Shown: piece after piece, positions 32,318 through 40,970 of the stretch | Position numbering within the stretch: the stretch's first letter is position 1 | Layout: every line of letters starts with the position of its first letter | Notes under the pieces: generated by a model | What the model saw: the letters and a program-made list of their open reading frames with translations, nothing else | The model's database searches: none | Told to the model about the DNA's origin: nothing | From: JANWWM01 sp046292465 | GTDB lineage: Bacteria > Bacteroidota > Chlorobiia > Chlorobiales > Thermochlorobacteraceae | Length of the DNA: 64,000 nt | Reading direction: 5' to 3' | Assembly (NCBI GenBank): GCA_046292465.1 | Contig: JBKBRB010000012.1 | Coordinates: 1 to 64,000, forward strand | Program-made: the position numbers and the translations under genes

Positions 32318-33634
32318 ATGAAAAAGTTACTTTCAGTTCTTGTCTATCTTTTGACTTTGCTCCCGCATACAATTCTTGCACAATCCAAGCCGATTGCCTT
32401 TACAGGCGCAACGATTTATCCGATTGCTTCTCCGCCGATTGAGAACGGCACGCTCGTGATTCAGAACGGGAAAATTCTTGCCGTTGGTGCAAGCGTTGCA
32501 ATTCCTTCCGATGCCACACGCATTGACGCCAGCGGCAAAATCATCACGGCGGGATTTGTCGATACGCACTCGCATATCGGTGGCGGCGATGGCGGCGACG
32601 CTTCCGCACCGATTCACCCCAGCGTGCGCATTTTAGACGCGATTGACGTTCGTAACGACACTTTCAAAAAAGCCCTCGCAGGCGGCATTACAACCGTGAA
32701 TGTGATGCCCGGCTCCGGACACTTGCTTAGCGGTCAGACGGTTTATCTCAAACTGCGCAACGCAAACACCATTTCTCAAATGCTCTTCTGCAACGACGAA
32801 ACGAAGGAAATTTGCGGCGGCATTAAAATGGCAAACGGCACAAACCCCATGCGCGGCGGCGTCTTTCCCGGAACACGCGCCAAGTCGGCGGCAATGATTC
32901 GAAGCATTTTTATCAAAGCGCAAGACTATCAAAAGAAACAGAAAGACGCCGGCGGCAATCCTGATAAAATGCCCAAACGCGATTTAGAGTTGGAAGCGTT
33001 AGTTGAAGTGTTGGAGGGCAAGCGAATTGTTCAGCACCACACGCACCGCGCCGATGATATTCTCACCGTGCTACGCATTGCCAAAGAGTTCGGCTACAAG
33101 GTCGTCCTGCACCATGTCAGCGAAGGGTGGAAGGTTGCAAACGAAATTGCCGAAGCCAAAGTCCCTTGCTCCATCATTGTGATTGATTCGCCCGGCGGAA
33201 AGTTGGAAGCAAGCGAACTGCGCTACGAAACCGGCGGCATTTTGGAGAAAGCCGGCGTCGATGTTGCCTTTCACACCGACGACGGCATTACGGATTCGCG
33301 GCTCTTTATGCGCTCGGCGGCGTTTGGCGTGCGTGCAGGAATGTCGGAACAAAAAGCCCTCGAAGGTTTAACGCTTGCAGGTGCGCGTATGCTCGGCTTG
33401 GAAAAGCGTATCGGCTCGCTTGAAGTCGGCAAAGATGCCGATTTCGTGATTCTCTCGGGAAGTCCGTTCAGCGTCTATACCAAAGTGCTTGAAACTTGGG
33501 TAGAAGGCGAAAAGCGATTCGACCGAAACAATCCTGACGACTACAAGTATGCTGTCGGCGGTTATCAAGTTTATCGCGGCGAAGTGTTTAATCACTATCA
33601 AAGCGTGATGCAAAACGAAGGAGGCGAGCAGTGA
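32318..33634 (+). CDS. Exported amidohydrolase (imidazolonepropionase-like)
   Basis: 438 residues with a cleavable signal peptide ending near ILAQ. The amidohydrolase fold is complete: the first metal motif is VDTHSHIG (H84, H86), followed by QHHTHRADD (240-246), the third-ligand region VVLHHVSEGWK (H265/H266) and the catalytic aspartate region FHTDDG (D321/D322). The C-terminal beta domain has the usual GSLEVGKDADFVIL. Probably a periplasmic zinc hydrolase acting on cyclic amides, dipeptides or a similar substrate, which cannot be told. Its stop overlaps the start of a homologous gene, so they are co-translated. Confidence 0.88.
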   Translation: MKKLLSVLVYLLTLLPHTILAQSKPIAFTGATIYPIASPPIENGTLVIQNGKILAVGASVAIPSDATRIDASGKIITAGFVDTHSHIGGGDGGDASAPIHPSVRILDAIDVRNDTFKKALAGGITTVNVMPGSGHLLSGQTVYLKLRNANTISQMLFCNDETKEICGGIKMANGTNPMRGGVFPGTRAKSAAMIRSIFIKAQDYQKKQKDAGGNPDKMPKRDLELEALVEVLEGKRIVQHHTHRADDILTVLRIAKEFGYKVVLHHVSEGWKVANEIAEAKVPCSIIVIDSPGGKLEASELRYETGGILEKAGVDVAFHTDDGITDSRLFMRSAAFGVRAGMSEQKALEGLTLAGARMLGLEKRIGSLEVGKDADFVILSGSPFSVYTKVLETWVEGEKRFDRNNPDDYKYAVGGYQVYRGEVFNHYQSVMQNEGGEQ

Positions 33635-34848
33635 GGCATTTAAGGCTTTCTTCTTTGTTGCTCGTTTTTTGTTGTGCATCGTTTCAGGTTTCCTTCGCGC
33701 AACTTGCAATCAAAGGCGAGATGATTTACACGATGGCAGGCGCGCCGATTCAAAACGGCGTTGTGCTGGTGAATGGCGGCAAAATTGAGCGCGTCGGTTC
33801 GCAAACGGAAATTTCAATTCCAAGCCATTACAAAGTCATAACCGCAAAAGTCATTACGCCCGGACTGATTGATGCGCACAGCGTTGTGGGACTTGCCGGC
33901 ATTTTTAATTACAACCACGACCAGGATCAATTAGAAAAATCCGACCCTATTCAGCCCGACCTTCGCGCCGTCGACGCTTACAACGCCAATGAACGACTTG
34001 TAGGATTTCTCCGTGACTTCGGCATTACCACGCTTCACACTGGACACGGCACGGGCGCGCTCATTTCAGGACAAACGATGATTGTTAAAACTCTCGGCAC
34101 AACCGTTGAACAAGCCCTCGTTCAGCCTGTCTCCGCCGTTGCATTTACGCTGGGCGCAACCGTGCGCGAGAACTTCCAAAAGCCGGGCACGCGCTCAAAA
34201 GGCGTTGCTATGCTGCGCGAAAAATTTATCGAAGCGCAAGACTATGCGAAGAAGATGAAAACCAAAGACGCCTCAAAGCGTCCAACAAGAGATTTAAAGT
34301 TGGAAGTCCTCGCCGACATTCTCGACAAGAAAATTCCTGCGCTCATCACGGCTAATAAAGCCACCGAAATTATGACGGCTTTGCGCTTGCAAAAAGAATT
34401 TGGGTTCAGAATGATTTTGGACGGCGCGGCGGAAGCCTACCTGGTTTTGGAAGAACTCAAAGCCGCCAATGTGCCTGTGATTTTGCACCCAACAATGGTG
34501 CGCACTTACGGCGATACGCGCAACGCCTCCTTTGAGACGGCGGCGAAATTGAAACAAGCAGGAATTAAATTCGCGCTTCAATCGGGCTACGAAAGTTATG
34601 TTCCGAAAACGCGCGTTGTGCTTTACGAAGCCGCGCTTGCCGTCGCCAACGGGCTTCCTTTTGAAGACGGACTTCGCGCCATTACGATTGATGCGGCAGA
34701 CATTTTAGGCATTGCCAATCGCGTCGGCTCACTTGAAAAAGGCAAAGATGCTGATATTGTTTGCTTCGACGGCGACCCATTTGAATACACCTCTCACGTT
34801 TGCCAAGTTATTATCAACGGATACCTCGTCAAAGAGCAGTGTAATTAA
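33631..34848 (+). CDS. Amidohydrolase-fold protein lacking metal ligands (probable pseudoenzyme)
   Basis: 405 residues from a GTG start that overlaps the preceding stop (GTGA), with a signal peptide ending near FAQ. It aligns throughout with its neighbour: TPGLIDAHSVVG, LISGQTMIV, GSLEKGKDADIV. The catalytic residues are gone, however. H-x-H is now HSV, the QHHTHRAD segment reads ALITANKATE, LHHVSEG reads LDGAAEA, and HTDDG reads QSGYE. It cannot bind the usual metal pair. The gene is intact and coupled to the active copy, suggesting a structural or regulatory subunit of a heteromer, which is inference. Confidence 0.85.
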   Translation: MRHLRLSSLLLVFCCASFQVSFAQLAIKGEMIYTMAGAPIQNGVVLVNGGKIERVGSQTEISIPSHYKVITAKVITPGLIDAHSVVGLAGIFNYNHDQDQLEKSDPIQPDLRAVDAYNANERLVGFLRDFGITTLHTGHGTGALISGQTMIVKTLGTTVEQALVQPVSAVAFTLGATVRENFQKPGTRSKGVAMLREKFIEAQDYAKKMKTKDASKRPTRDLKLEVLADILDKKIPALITANKATEIMTALRLQKEFGFRMILDGAAEAYLVLEELKAANVPVILHPTMVRTYGDTRNASFETAAKLKQAGIKFALQSGYESYVPKTRVVLYEAALAVANGLPFEDGLRAITIDAADILGIANRVGSLEKGKDADIVCFDGDPFEYTSHVCQVIINGYLVKEQCN

Positions 34849-34933
34849 ATACCTCAACCCCAAGGCATACCTCATCACAAGACACACCTTATGAGTTTGT
34901 TTGTCATTAACTTAAAAAAGAAAGGAACACATC

Positions 34934-35332
34934 ATGTCATTCATTCAAGAGTTCAAACAATTTGCCGTGCGCGGCAATGTCATCGACCTCGCCATTGGGG
35001 TTGTGATTGGTGGGGCGTTTGGGAAAATCGTCAATTCGCTTGTGGCGGACATTATCACGCCGCCGCTTGGATTGCTGATTGGTGGAGTTGATTTCTCGAA
35101 CTTAGTTATCAACCTCAATAGTCCGATTGGCGATTTGAAGCCTGTTACGATTAACTACGGCAAATTTTTGCAAGCCTCGTTCGACTTCATCATCATTGCG
35201 TTTGCGCTCTTTTTGATTATTCGCACGGTCAATCGCTTGCAGAAAAAGGAGAAAGAAAAGCCCGCGCCTCCGCCTGAAATTCCTGCCGATGTCAAACTGC
35301 TGACGGAAATTCGAGACCTGTTAAAAAAATAA
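34934..35332 (+). CDS. mscL: Large-conductance mechanosensitive channel MscL
   Basis: Opens under membrane tension to release solutes in hypo-osmotic shock. 132 residues: the N-terminal helix FIQEFKQFAVRGNVIDLAIG, TM1 with VVIGGAFGKIVNSLVADIIT, TM2 about 75-95 (FIIIAFALFLIIR) and a charged cytoplasmic tail with a KEKEKPAPPPE stretch. The ATG at 34934 is preceded by AAAGGAAC, a good ribosome site. A terminator follows at 35414-35442. Confidence 0.96.
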   Translation: MSFIQEFKQFAVRGNVIDLAIGVVIGGAFGKIVNSLVADIITPPLGLLIGGVDFSNLVINLNSPIGDLKPVTINYGKFLQASFDFIIIAFALFLIIRTVNRLQKKEKEKPAPPPEIPADVKLLTEIRDLLKK

Positions 35333-35413
35333 CTTTACAAACCCTAACAAGAAAACTTATATGAACAAACATCTACTTCTCGCGCTCTTGCTTTTCTTGT
35401 TGGACTTTGATTC

Positions 35414-35442
35414 AAAAGGAGAGTTCGTGGCTCTCCTTTTTT
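35414..35442 (+). terminator. Rho-independent terminator after mscL
   Basis: AAAAGGAGAG (35414-35423) pairs with CTCTCCTTTT (35431-35440), loop TTCGTGG, with the T-run continuing to 35442. It lies 82 bases after the mscL stop and next to the convergent ald stop. Confidence 0.85.
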
Positions 35443-35443
35443 G

Positions 35444-36667
35444 TTAGAGGTCGGTGGCAAGCAGCATTTGAATTTCACGGAAAGTTAGTCCTGAAAGGTC
35501 GGAGAGGACTTTTTTGGTGAGGTAGCCTTTGTAAGCATATGCGCCGTTGCGCAGGCTGGTGCTTCTCCAAAGGGCGTCGGAGGCGCTGGCATATTGTCCG
35601 ATTTTAAGGATGAACGGAATCAAGGCGTTTGTGAGCGCATATGAGGCGGTGCGTGCAACGGCAGAGGGCATATTCGGAACGCAGTAGTGCGTTACGCCAT
35701 ATTTGACGAACACGGGGTCGGAGTGTGAGGTGCGCCGACTGGTTTCGAAACAACCGCCTTGGTCAATGGAGACGTCGATAATCACAGAGCCTTTGTGCAT
35801 GGTCATGACGATTTCTTCGCTGACGAGCGGTTTCATGACTTTCCCGCGCGGGTTCATGGCACCAATCATCACGTCGGCGATTTTGGCGGCTTTGGAGATG
35901 TAGTGGTCGTTAGCGATGGCAGTTGTTACGCGTCGGTTGAAGATGGTTTCGAATCGGCGCAATCGGTTGAGTTCTTTATCAATAACCATAACATGTGCGC
36001 CGAGACCGAGTGCGGCTTGCGTAGCATAATGTCCGACTGTGCCTGCCCCGAGAATCACGACTGTTGCAGGGGGGACGCCAGCACATCCGCCGAGAATAAT
36101 GCCACGACCGCCGTTGCCTGTCTCCAAATACTTTGCGGCGGTTTGAACGGCAAGCGCACCAGCAATTTCGCTCATAGAGCGCACGACGGGTAATTCACCG
36201 TCTCGAGTCTCGATAAATTCAAATGCGAGTGCAGTGATGCCTTTGCGCAAAAGGGTTTCAATCAATTCTGTTTTCAGGCTACCAAGATGCAGCGCGGAAA
36301 TGAGAATTTGGTTGCGCTGTAAAAGGTCGTACTCGCTTGGAAGTGGCGGTGCAATTTTGACAATCAGGTTTGATTTTTTGTAGACTTCTTCGGCAGAGCT
36401 CACAACAATCGCCCCGGCCTCGATATACTCTTCGTTTGTGAAGTTGCAATGCACTCCAGCATCTCGCTCAACGACAACACTGTGCCCTTGTTGGACAATA
36501 ATTTTCACGCCTGATGGTGCAAGCGCGACCCGTTTTTCATCGCTGATGGTTTCTTTTGGAACGCCCAAGTCGATGTGCATCTTTTTTTCGCTTTTCATCA
36601 CGATGCGCTCGAGGGTTTCAAGCCCAACATCGAACTCTTGATATCCGAAATCGCTCGTATATGCCAT
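35444..36667 (-). CDS. ald: Alanine dehydrogenase
   Basis: NAD-dependent interconversion of alanine with pyruvate and ammonia. 407 residues from ATG 36667 (MAYTSDFGY...), including an extra N-terminal about 30 residues before the usual start IDLGVPKETISDEKRVALAP. The conserved substrate lysine/histidine region LISALHLGS, the Rossmann loop VVILGAGTVGHYATQAALGL and NPRGKVMKPLVSEE are all present; the C-terminus is longer than in Bacillus Ald. The N-terminal extension and ISALHLGS resemble the Bacteroidetes/Chlorobi branch. It is a single leftward gene downstream of sdhB. Confidence 0.93.
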   Translation of the reverse strand: MAYTSDFGYQEFDVGLETLERIVMKSEKKMHIDLGVPKETISDEKRVALAPSGVKIIVQQGHSVVVERDAGVHCNFTNEEYIEAGAIVVSSAEEVYKKSNLIVKIAPPLPSEYDLLQRNQILISALHLGSLKTELIETLLRKGITALAFEFIETRDGELPVVRSMSEIAGALAVQTAAKYLETGNGGRGIILGGCAGVPPATVVILGAGTVGHYATQAALGLGAHVMVIDKELNRLRRFETIFNRRVTTAIANDHYISKAAKIADVMIGAMNPRGKVMKPLVSEEIVMTMHKGSVIIDVSIDQGGCFETSRRTSHSDPVFVKYGVTHYCVPNMPSAVARTASYALTNALIPFILKIGQYASASDALWRSTSLRNGAYAYKGYLTKKVLSDLSGLTFREIQMLLATDL

Positions 36668-36778
36668 TGTGGTTTTGTGTTGATAGATATCGAAGTAAAA
36701 AAGACTACCAGAGGCAATTGAACTCCGATAGCCTTTCAAACTTGTAACTCCTTTTCTTGCCTACTCGTTTGCGGTTTT

Positions 36779-37480
36779 TTAGTATCGCTCGCTAACGACT
36801 TTTCGCTTCAACGCAGAAATATGCTTAGTAATGTCAATTTCTTTTGGGCAGGCTTGAACACAATTAAAAATGGTGTAACACTTCCACAAGCCTTTGTGGT
36901 TATCGATAATCCGAAGGCGTTGGTCAGCGGCTTGATCACGGCTGTCGAAGATAAATCGGTAGGCTTTCAGAAGTGCAGCAGGACCCAAATACTCTTCATC
37001 GCTCCATGTTGAGGGGCATGAGAATGTGCATGCGCCGCACAAAATACAGCGCGTTGATTCTTCAATGATTTCTTGGTCTTTTGCACTTTGATAGCGTTCT
37101 GTTTCTGGGGGAGGGTCGTCGTTGCAAAGGTAGGGCATGATGGTTTCATAACTCTTCCAGAACCGCGTCATATCAATAACGAGGTCTTTGATAACCGACG
37201 CCCCTGGCACAGGTTCGATTTTCAGTTTTGTTGTCTTTAAGTCTTTCACGAGTGTAACGCAGGCAAGACGATTTTCGCCATTAATCATCATTGCGTCGCT
37301 GCCACAAACGCCATGCGCGCACGATTTGCGGTAGGTGAGCGTGCCGTCTTGCTCCCACTTGATTTTATTGAGCACATCGAGAACGCGCTCCATCGGGTCT
37401 GCCTCAACCTTGTAGGTTTCCCAATGAGGCGCGTTGTCTTTTTCAGGATTAAACCGCTTGAGCATTACTTCCAACTGCAT
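36779..37480 (-). CDS. sdhB: Succinate dehydrogenase/fumarate reductase iron-sulfur subunit
   Basis: Carries electrons between the flavoprotein and quinone in succinate oxidation or fumarate reduction, a step of the reductive TCA cycle in green sulfur bacteria. 233 residues. The [2Fe-2S] ligands are C54, C59 and C74, with Asp62 at the third position (CGSDAM), as in E. coli SdhB. The [4Fe-4S]/[3Fe-4S] ligands lie in CILCGACTFSC (C145, C148, C151, C155) and CYTIFNCVQACPKE (C201, C207, C211). SdhA and SdhC are not adjacent, which is unusual. The gene follows the chlorosome protein gene by 28 bases. Confidence 0.94.
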   Translation of the reverse strand: MQLEVMLKRFNPEKDNAPHWETYKVEADPMERVLDVLNKIKWEQDGTLTYRKSCAHGVCGSDAMMINGENRLACVTLVKDLKTTKLKIEPVPGASVIKDLVIDMTRFWKSYETIMPYLCNDDPPPETERYQSAKDQEIIEESTRCILCGACTFSCPSTWSDEEYLGPAALLKAYRFIFDSRDQAADQRLRIIDNHKGLWKCYTIFNCVQACPKEIDITKHISALKRKVVSERY

Positions 37481-37508
37481 ACTACAAAACTACCTTTCCC
37501 TTATGTGA

Positions 37509-38321
37509 TTAGCCTTTTTTGATTTCAACTTTTACAGGCGTTACTTCTTGTGCTTGTGCCGCTGAGCCTGTGCTTTGCGTCGCGCTTCCAATCACTTTTG
37601 ATACCGTGTTAGTTAATCCTTTGACAACGTCTGAAACGCTGTTCACAACAGGCTCAAGCGTTTTATTTAAGTCGGTCGACGAGACGGAATTGCTAATGTT
37701 TTTCAGCAAATCGCCTGTGCTGTTGATGACGGGTTCAAGCCCTTTGCCCAAATCGCTGGCAATTTTGGGGACATTGTTGGCAATCTCAGTTACAATTTGA
37801 TTGATTTCAGGGAAGCGTTCGTTGGCGGCGTTGATGGTATCGCTGACGGCTTGCAAGGTCAATTTTCCGTCAATCACGCGTTGAATCACATTCACGCTGA
37901 CCATCGGCACGGCGGCAAGGTGCGACAGCGTTTCTCTTCCAAGCCAAGTAAAAAACTCTCCGACATAGCCTTGTGGATGCGTTGAGGGCTCTTTGGGTTG
38001 CTCTTTGAAGGCGCGATTGAAGACTTGTCGGGCTTTTTCGGCACGGGTCAATACTTTTACGGGCTTATCGGCAGTGAACCGACATTGGCAGGCAAGGCGA
38101 TGTCCGTTTTGTTGTTTTTCCGCCGTTAGCCATGCCTTTTCTACGTCGTTCATCGGTGAGAGTGCATCCATTCCGCTTTCTACAATCACTTCACAAGTTT
38201 GGCACAAGCCGTTTCCACCACAGACATAGCCAATGTGCGCTTTGTTTTTGCGTGCAACCGCTAAAAGCGTTTCATCAACAAGAGCATCGTATATTTGCCC
38301 GTTCATTTCGATTTTTGGCAT
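37509..38321 (-). CDS. Chlorosome envelope protein with N-terminal [2Fe-2S] domain (CsmI/CsmJ/CsmX type)
   Basis: 270 residues. Residues 1-90 are an adrenodoxin-like ferredoxin: C34-x5-C40-x2-C43 (GYVCGGNGLCQTC) and C78 (LACQC). Residues 105-160 (GYVGEFFTWLGRETLSHLAA) match the chlorosome-associated part of CsmI/J/X. The rest is a helical, Asn/Thr/Val-rich repeat tail (residues about 165-250) with repeated EPVVNSVSDVVKGLTN-like heptads and no transmembrane helix. CsmI/J/X sit in the chlorosome envelope, where their clusters are thought to mediate redox control of energy transfer. The gene is upstream of sdhB with the same direction and a 28-base gap. Confidence 0.87.
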   Translation of the reverse strand: MPKIEMNGQIYDALVDETLLAVARKNKAHIGYVCGGNGLCQTCEVIVESGMDALSPMNDVEKAWLTAEKQQNGHRLACQCRFTADKPVKVLTRAEKARQVFNRAFKEQPKEPSTHPQGYVGEFFTWLGRETLSHLAAVPMVSVNVIQRVIDGKLTLQAVSDTINAANERFPEINQIVTEIANNVPKIASDLGKGLEPVINSTGDLLKNISNSVSSTDLNKTLEPVVNSVSDVVKGLTNTVSKVIGSATQSTGSAAQAQEVTPVKVEIKKG

Positions 38322-38422
38322 CGGAGTATGTGTTTAAGGTTTGTGATTAGCACTAATGAATCGGCACTACTTGTTGTGTTAAAGTCGTTAGCAACTTAAA
38401 AAAATTCCTTTGCTTTCCAAAA

Positions 38423-38437
38423 AGAGAAGCGTTCTCT
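38423..38437 (-). terminator. Short terminator of asnB
   Basis: On the minus strand, AGAGAA, loop CGC and TTCTCT (38423-38437) are followed by TTTT immediately after the asnB stop (38439). The stem is short but ends in a U-run. The rest of the 38322-38438 gap shows nothing else. Confidence 0.55.
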
Positions 38438-38438
38438 C

Positions 38439-40361
38439 TTACTTTCCGAAAAATCTATCGTGCCACATCGACACAACCAAGAGCGACCACAAATGCTTAC
38501 TCCGATTCACCTTCCCACTTCGGTGTTCCTCGAAAAGACGCTGGATAAACTTTTTGTGAAAGAGATTTCGCTTCATCAAACCTGAATTGAGAATTGCGTC
38601 TTCAGCAATCGGCGAGAGTTTACCATTTCGTAGCCACTCCACTGCGGGCAGGGCAAAGCCTTGTTTTTTTCGGTAAATGATGTTGTGTGGAATAATGCCT
38701 TCCGCCGCTTTTTTCAAAATGTATTTCGGAACACCGTGTTTGATTCTCAGCGATTCAGGAATCTGCATCGCGAACTCCACAAGGCGATGGTCTAAAAACG
38801 GCACACGCGCTTCAATCGAGACAGCCATCGACATTTTATCGACGCGCATGAGAAGCAGCTCCGCCAAGCGATGTTTATAGTCTGTGTAAATCATCTTTCG
38901 CAGAAAGTCGGCACTCTCCGACGGCGGCACGAGCGTTTCAAATTGCTCGAAGTTTTCTTTTGCAATCCTTGCCGATGAGCGCACTTCGTTGTAAAAATGG
39001 CTGGTGCAGAGTGCGGCTTTTTGCTCTTCACTGAAACTGACGGCGAGCCCATAAAAGGTTGGTTCGTGCCGCACACTTCGACCAGCATAATCGGAGAAAG
39101 GCGAAAACGGCTTTAGACGGCGCAGAACTTGATGCGACAAGACTTTCAGCGCATCCGGCATCAGTGCGTCATAATACTTGTGAAACCACAGTTCTTGAAG
39201 GTATTGCTGGTAGCCAGAAAAAGATTCGTCTGACCCCTCGCCGACTTGCGCGACAATTGTTCCCGATTCACGGCAGAGTTTGCTCACATAGTAAAACGGT
39301 ATGCAGACTGGGTCAGCATTCGGTTCATCTTGGTGCCATACCATTTCAGGAAGGAAGTCAATCGCATCTTGCTCTGTGAGTAAAATTTCGTGATGATTGG
39401 TTTTGAACTGTTCTGCAACTTGACGCGCGTAGCCGAGTTCGTTGTATTTCTCTAAATCCTTGAAGCCAACCGTGAAAGTTTCAACCGGACGATTCATCAA
39501 TTCGCTCATGAGCGCAACATTGAGCGAGGAGTCAATTCCGCCCGAAAGCATTGCGCCGAAAGGCACATCTGACATCATTCGGAGTTTGATAGAATCGCGC
39601 AGCAATCGACGAATGTTTTCAATGCAAAAGGCTTCGGAATAAAACTTTTCTTTCGGGAAAATTTCCGTGCGGTGATTCACTTCCCACCACTGCTGTTTCT
39701 TCATTTCGCCGTTGCGATTGATAACGGCATAATGCCCTGCTTCCAATTTGTAAATGCCTTTGAAGAGCGATTCACCCGGAGGCACCGCGAAAAGCGAGAG
39801 ATAATCGTAAAGTGCCTGTAAATTGAGGTCGCGCGAAACTGACGGATGCTCGAGAATCGATTTAATTTCAGAGCCAAAGATGAGCGCGCCATTGGCAAAT
39901 GTGTAGTAGAGCGGCTTAATGCCAATTCTATCGCGAATTAAAATGAGTTCTTCCTTGCGCGAATCCCATATTGCAATCGCGAACATGCCGTAAAGTTTCT
40001 CGACAAAGTCAAGTCCATATTCTTGATAGGCGTAAAGAATGGTTTCAGTGTCGGTGCGAGAGTTGTAGCGATAGCCTTTGGCTTCAAGGTCTTGGCGCAG
40101 GTCGAGATGATTGTAGACTTCGCCATTAAAAACAATCCAAATTGAGCCGTCGTGATTGCGCATCGGTTGATGTCCCGCAGGGGAGAGGTCGATGATGGCA
40201 AGGCGGCGGAAGCCGAAGCCAAGCCGTTGGTCAGGGGAAATGTAGATGCCGTCGTCGTCAGGTCCGCGATGCGCGATGACGCGAGTCATTTTTTTCAGCA
40301 GGTCTTCTGAGAGGGCGTTTGGAGATTGGCTGTAATTAAACACGCCTGTAATGCCGCACAT
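38439..40361 (-). CDS. asnB: Asparagine synthase, glutamine-hydrolysing
   Basis: Transfers ammonia from glutamine to aspartate with ATP. 640 residues. The N-terminal Ntn glutaminase begins MCGITGVFNY (Cys2 nucleophile after Met removal) with HRGPDDDG and NGEVYNHLDLR. The synthetase domain has the PP-loop MLSGGIDSSLNVALM and GEGSDESFSGYQQYL, with EARVPFLDHRLVEFAMQIPE near the end. Similar proteins also act as amidotransferases in envelope polysaccharide operons; the neighbours here (a periplasmic unknown and aroC) do not suggest that. Confidence 0.93.
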   Translation of the reverse strand: MCGITGVFNYSQSPNALSEDLLKKMTRVIAHRGPDDDGIYISPDQRLGFGFRRLAIIDLSPAGHQPMRNHDGSIWIVFNGEVYNHLDLRQDLEAKGYRYNSRTDTETILYAYQEYGLDFVEKLYGMFAIAIWDSRKEELILIRDRIGIKPLYYTFANGALIFGSEIKSILEHPSVSRDLNLQALYDYLSLFAVPPGESLFKGIYKLEAGHYAVINRNGEMKKQQWWEVNHRTEIFPKEKFYSEAFCIENIRRLLRDSIKLRMMSDVPFGAMLSGGIDSSLNVALMSELMNRPVETFTVGFKDLEKYNELGYARQVAEQFKTNHHEILLTEQDAIDFLPEMVWHQDEPNADPVCIPFYYVSKLCRESGTIVAQVGEGSDESFSGYQQYLQELWFHKYYDALMPDALKVLSHQVLRRLKPFSPFSDYAGRSVRHEPTFYGLAVSFSEEQKAALCTSHFYNEVRSSARIAKENFEQFETLVPPSESADFLRKMIYTDYKHRLAELLLMRVDKMSMAVSIEARVPFLDHRLVEFAMQIPESLRIKHGVPKYILKKAAEGIIPHNIIYRKKQGFALPAVEWLRNGKLSPIAEDAILNSGLMKRNLFHKKFIQRLFEEHRSGKVNRSKHLWSLLVVSMWHDRFFGK

Positions 40362-40372
40362 TTAGTTAAAAA

Positions 40373-40909
40373 TCAAGGTTGAAGGAGACACTCGCCAACA
40401 GCAATGAGTTTTTCCGCCCCGTCTTTTGTGAGCGATTTGCTTGCCCATACTTCAAGACGCAGTCGCACAGGTTCAGGTGGTAGGGTATCGTATCCTTCTT
40501 GAAGTGCGTCAGGCAGTTGAATCATCCACGACGACCATTCGGGCAACGGTAGGTAATCGTCTGTCAGTTCTTTTTCATAGTGTAATTTGCCTTCTACAAT
40601 CATTCGGTAGATGATGCGCTTTGGCATGCCGTCGGGCAATGCGCCAAGATGTTTTGGCAAAAAAAATCGCGCCCAAACGGATTGGTATCGACGAAACTCA
40701 TTTCCCAGCATCGGCTCAATTTCTTTAACCGTGCCGAGACGCGGAATTTCTTGCGCCGCAAAAACCACCACCCCAATTTCTGGCGATGCCTTTGCGCGCT
40801 TACCGGATTTTTTGAACAACTGTTGATGGAATTCGCCTTGCGGCTGCGGTTGCGCAAGCAGAGACTTTGCTATAAGCAGCAAGGTTGTCAGCAGTAAAAG
40901 TTGGTTCAT
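40373..40909 (-). CDS. Exported protein of unknown function
   Basis: 178 residues with a signal peptide (MNQLLLLTTLLLIAKSLLAQ, cut after LAQ). The mature part has an N-terminal basic, Gln-rich stretch, then a beta-rich region with VVVFAAQEIPRLGTVKEIEP and WSSWMIQLPDALQEGYD and a short C-terminus, LIAVGECLLQP. No family is recognised. It lies between aroC and asnB (12 bases before the asnB start) with the same direction, so it may be transcribed with asnB. Confidence 0.6.
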   Translation of the reverse strand: MNQLLLLTTLLLIAKSLLAQPQPQGEFHQQLFKKSGKRAKASPEIGVVVFAAQEIPRLGTVKEIEPMLGNEFRRYQSVWARFFLPKHLGALPDGMPKRIIYRMIVEGKLHYEKELTDDYLPLPEWSSWMIQLPDALQEGYDTLPPEPVRLRLEVWASKSLTKDGAEKLIAVGECLLQP

Positions 40910-40970
40910 TCAATCGCTGGCTTTTTTGTGATGTCTTAGGTAAATATACAGCGAAAACCCTTGCTCCCAA

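Noticed and set aside
35361..35447. A 28-codon frame with a signal-peptide-like start (MNKHLLLALLLFLLDF)
   Set aside because: It runs through the mscL terminator hairpin and stops at once; coding would conflict with the terminator. At most a relic of a lost exported gene.
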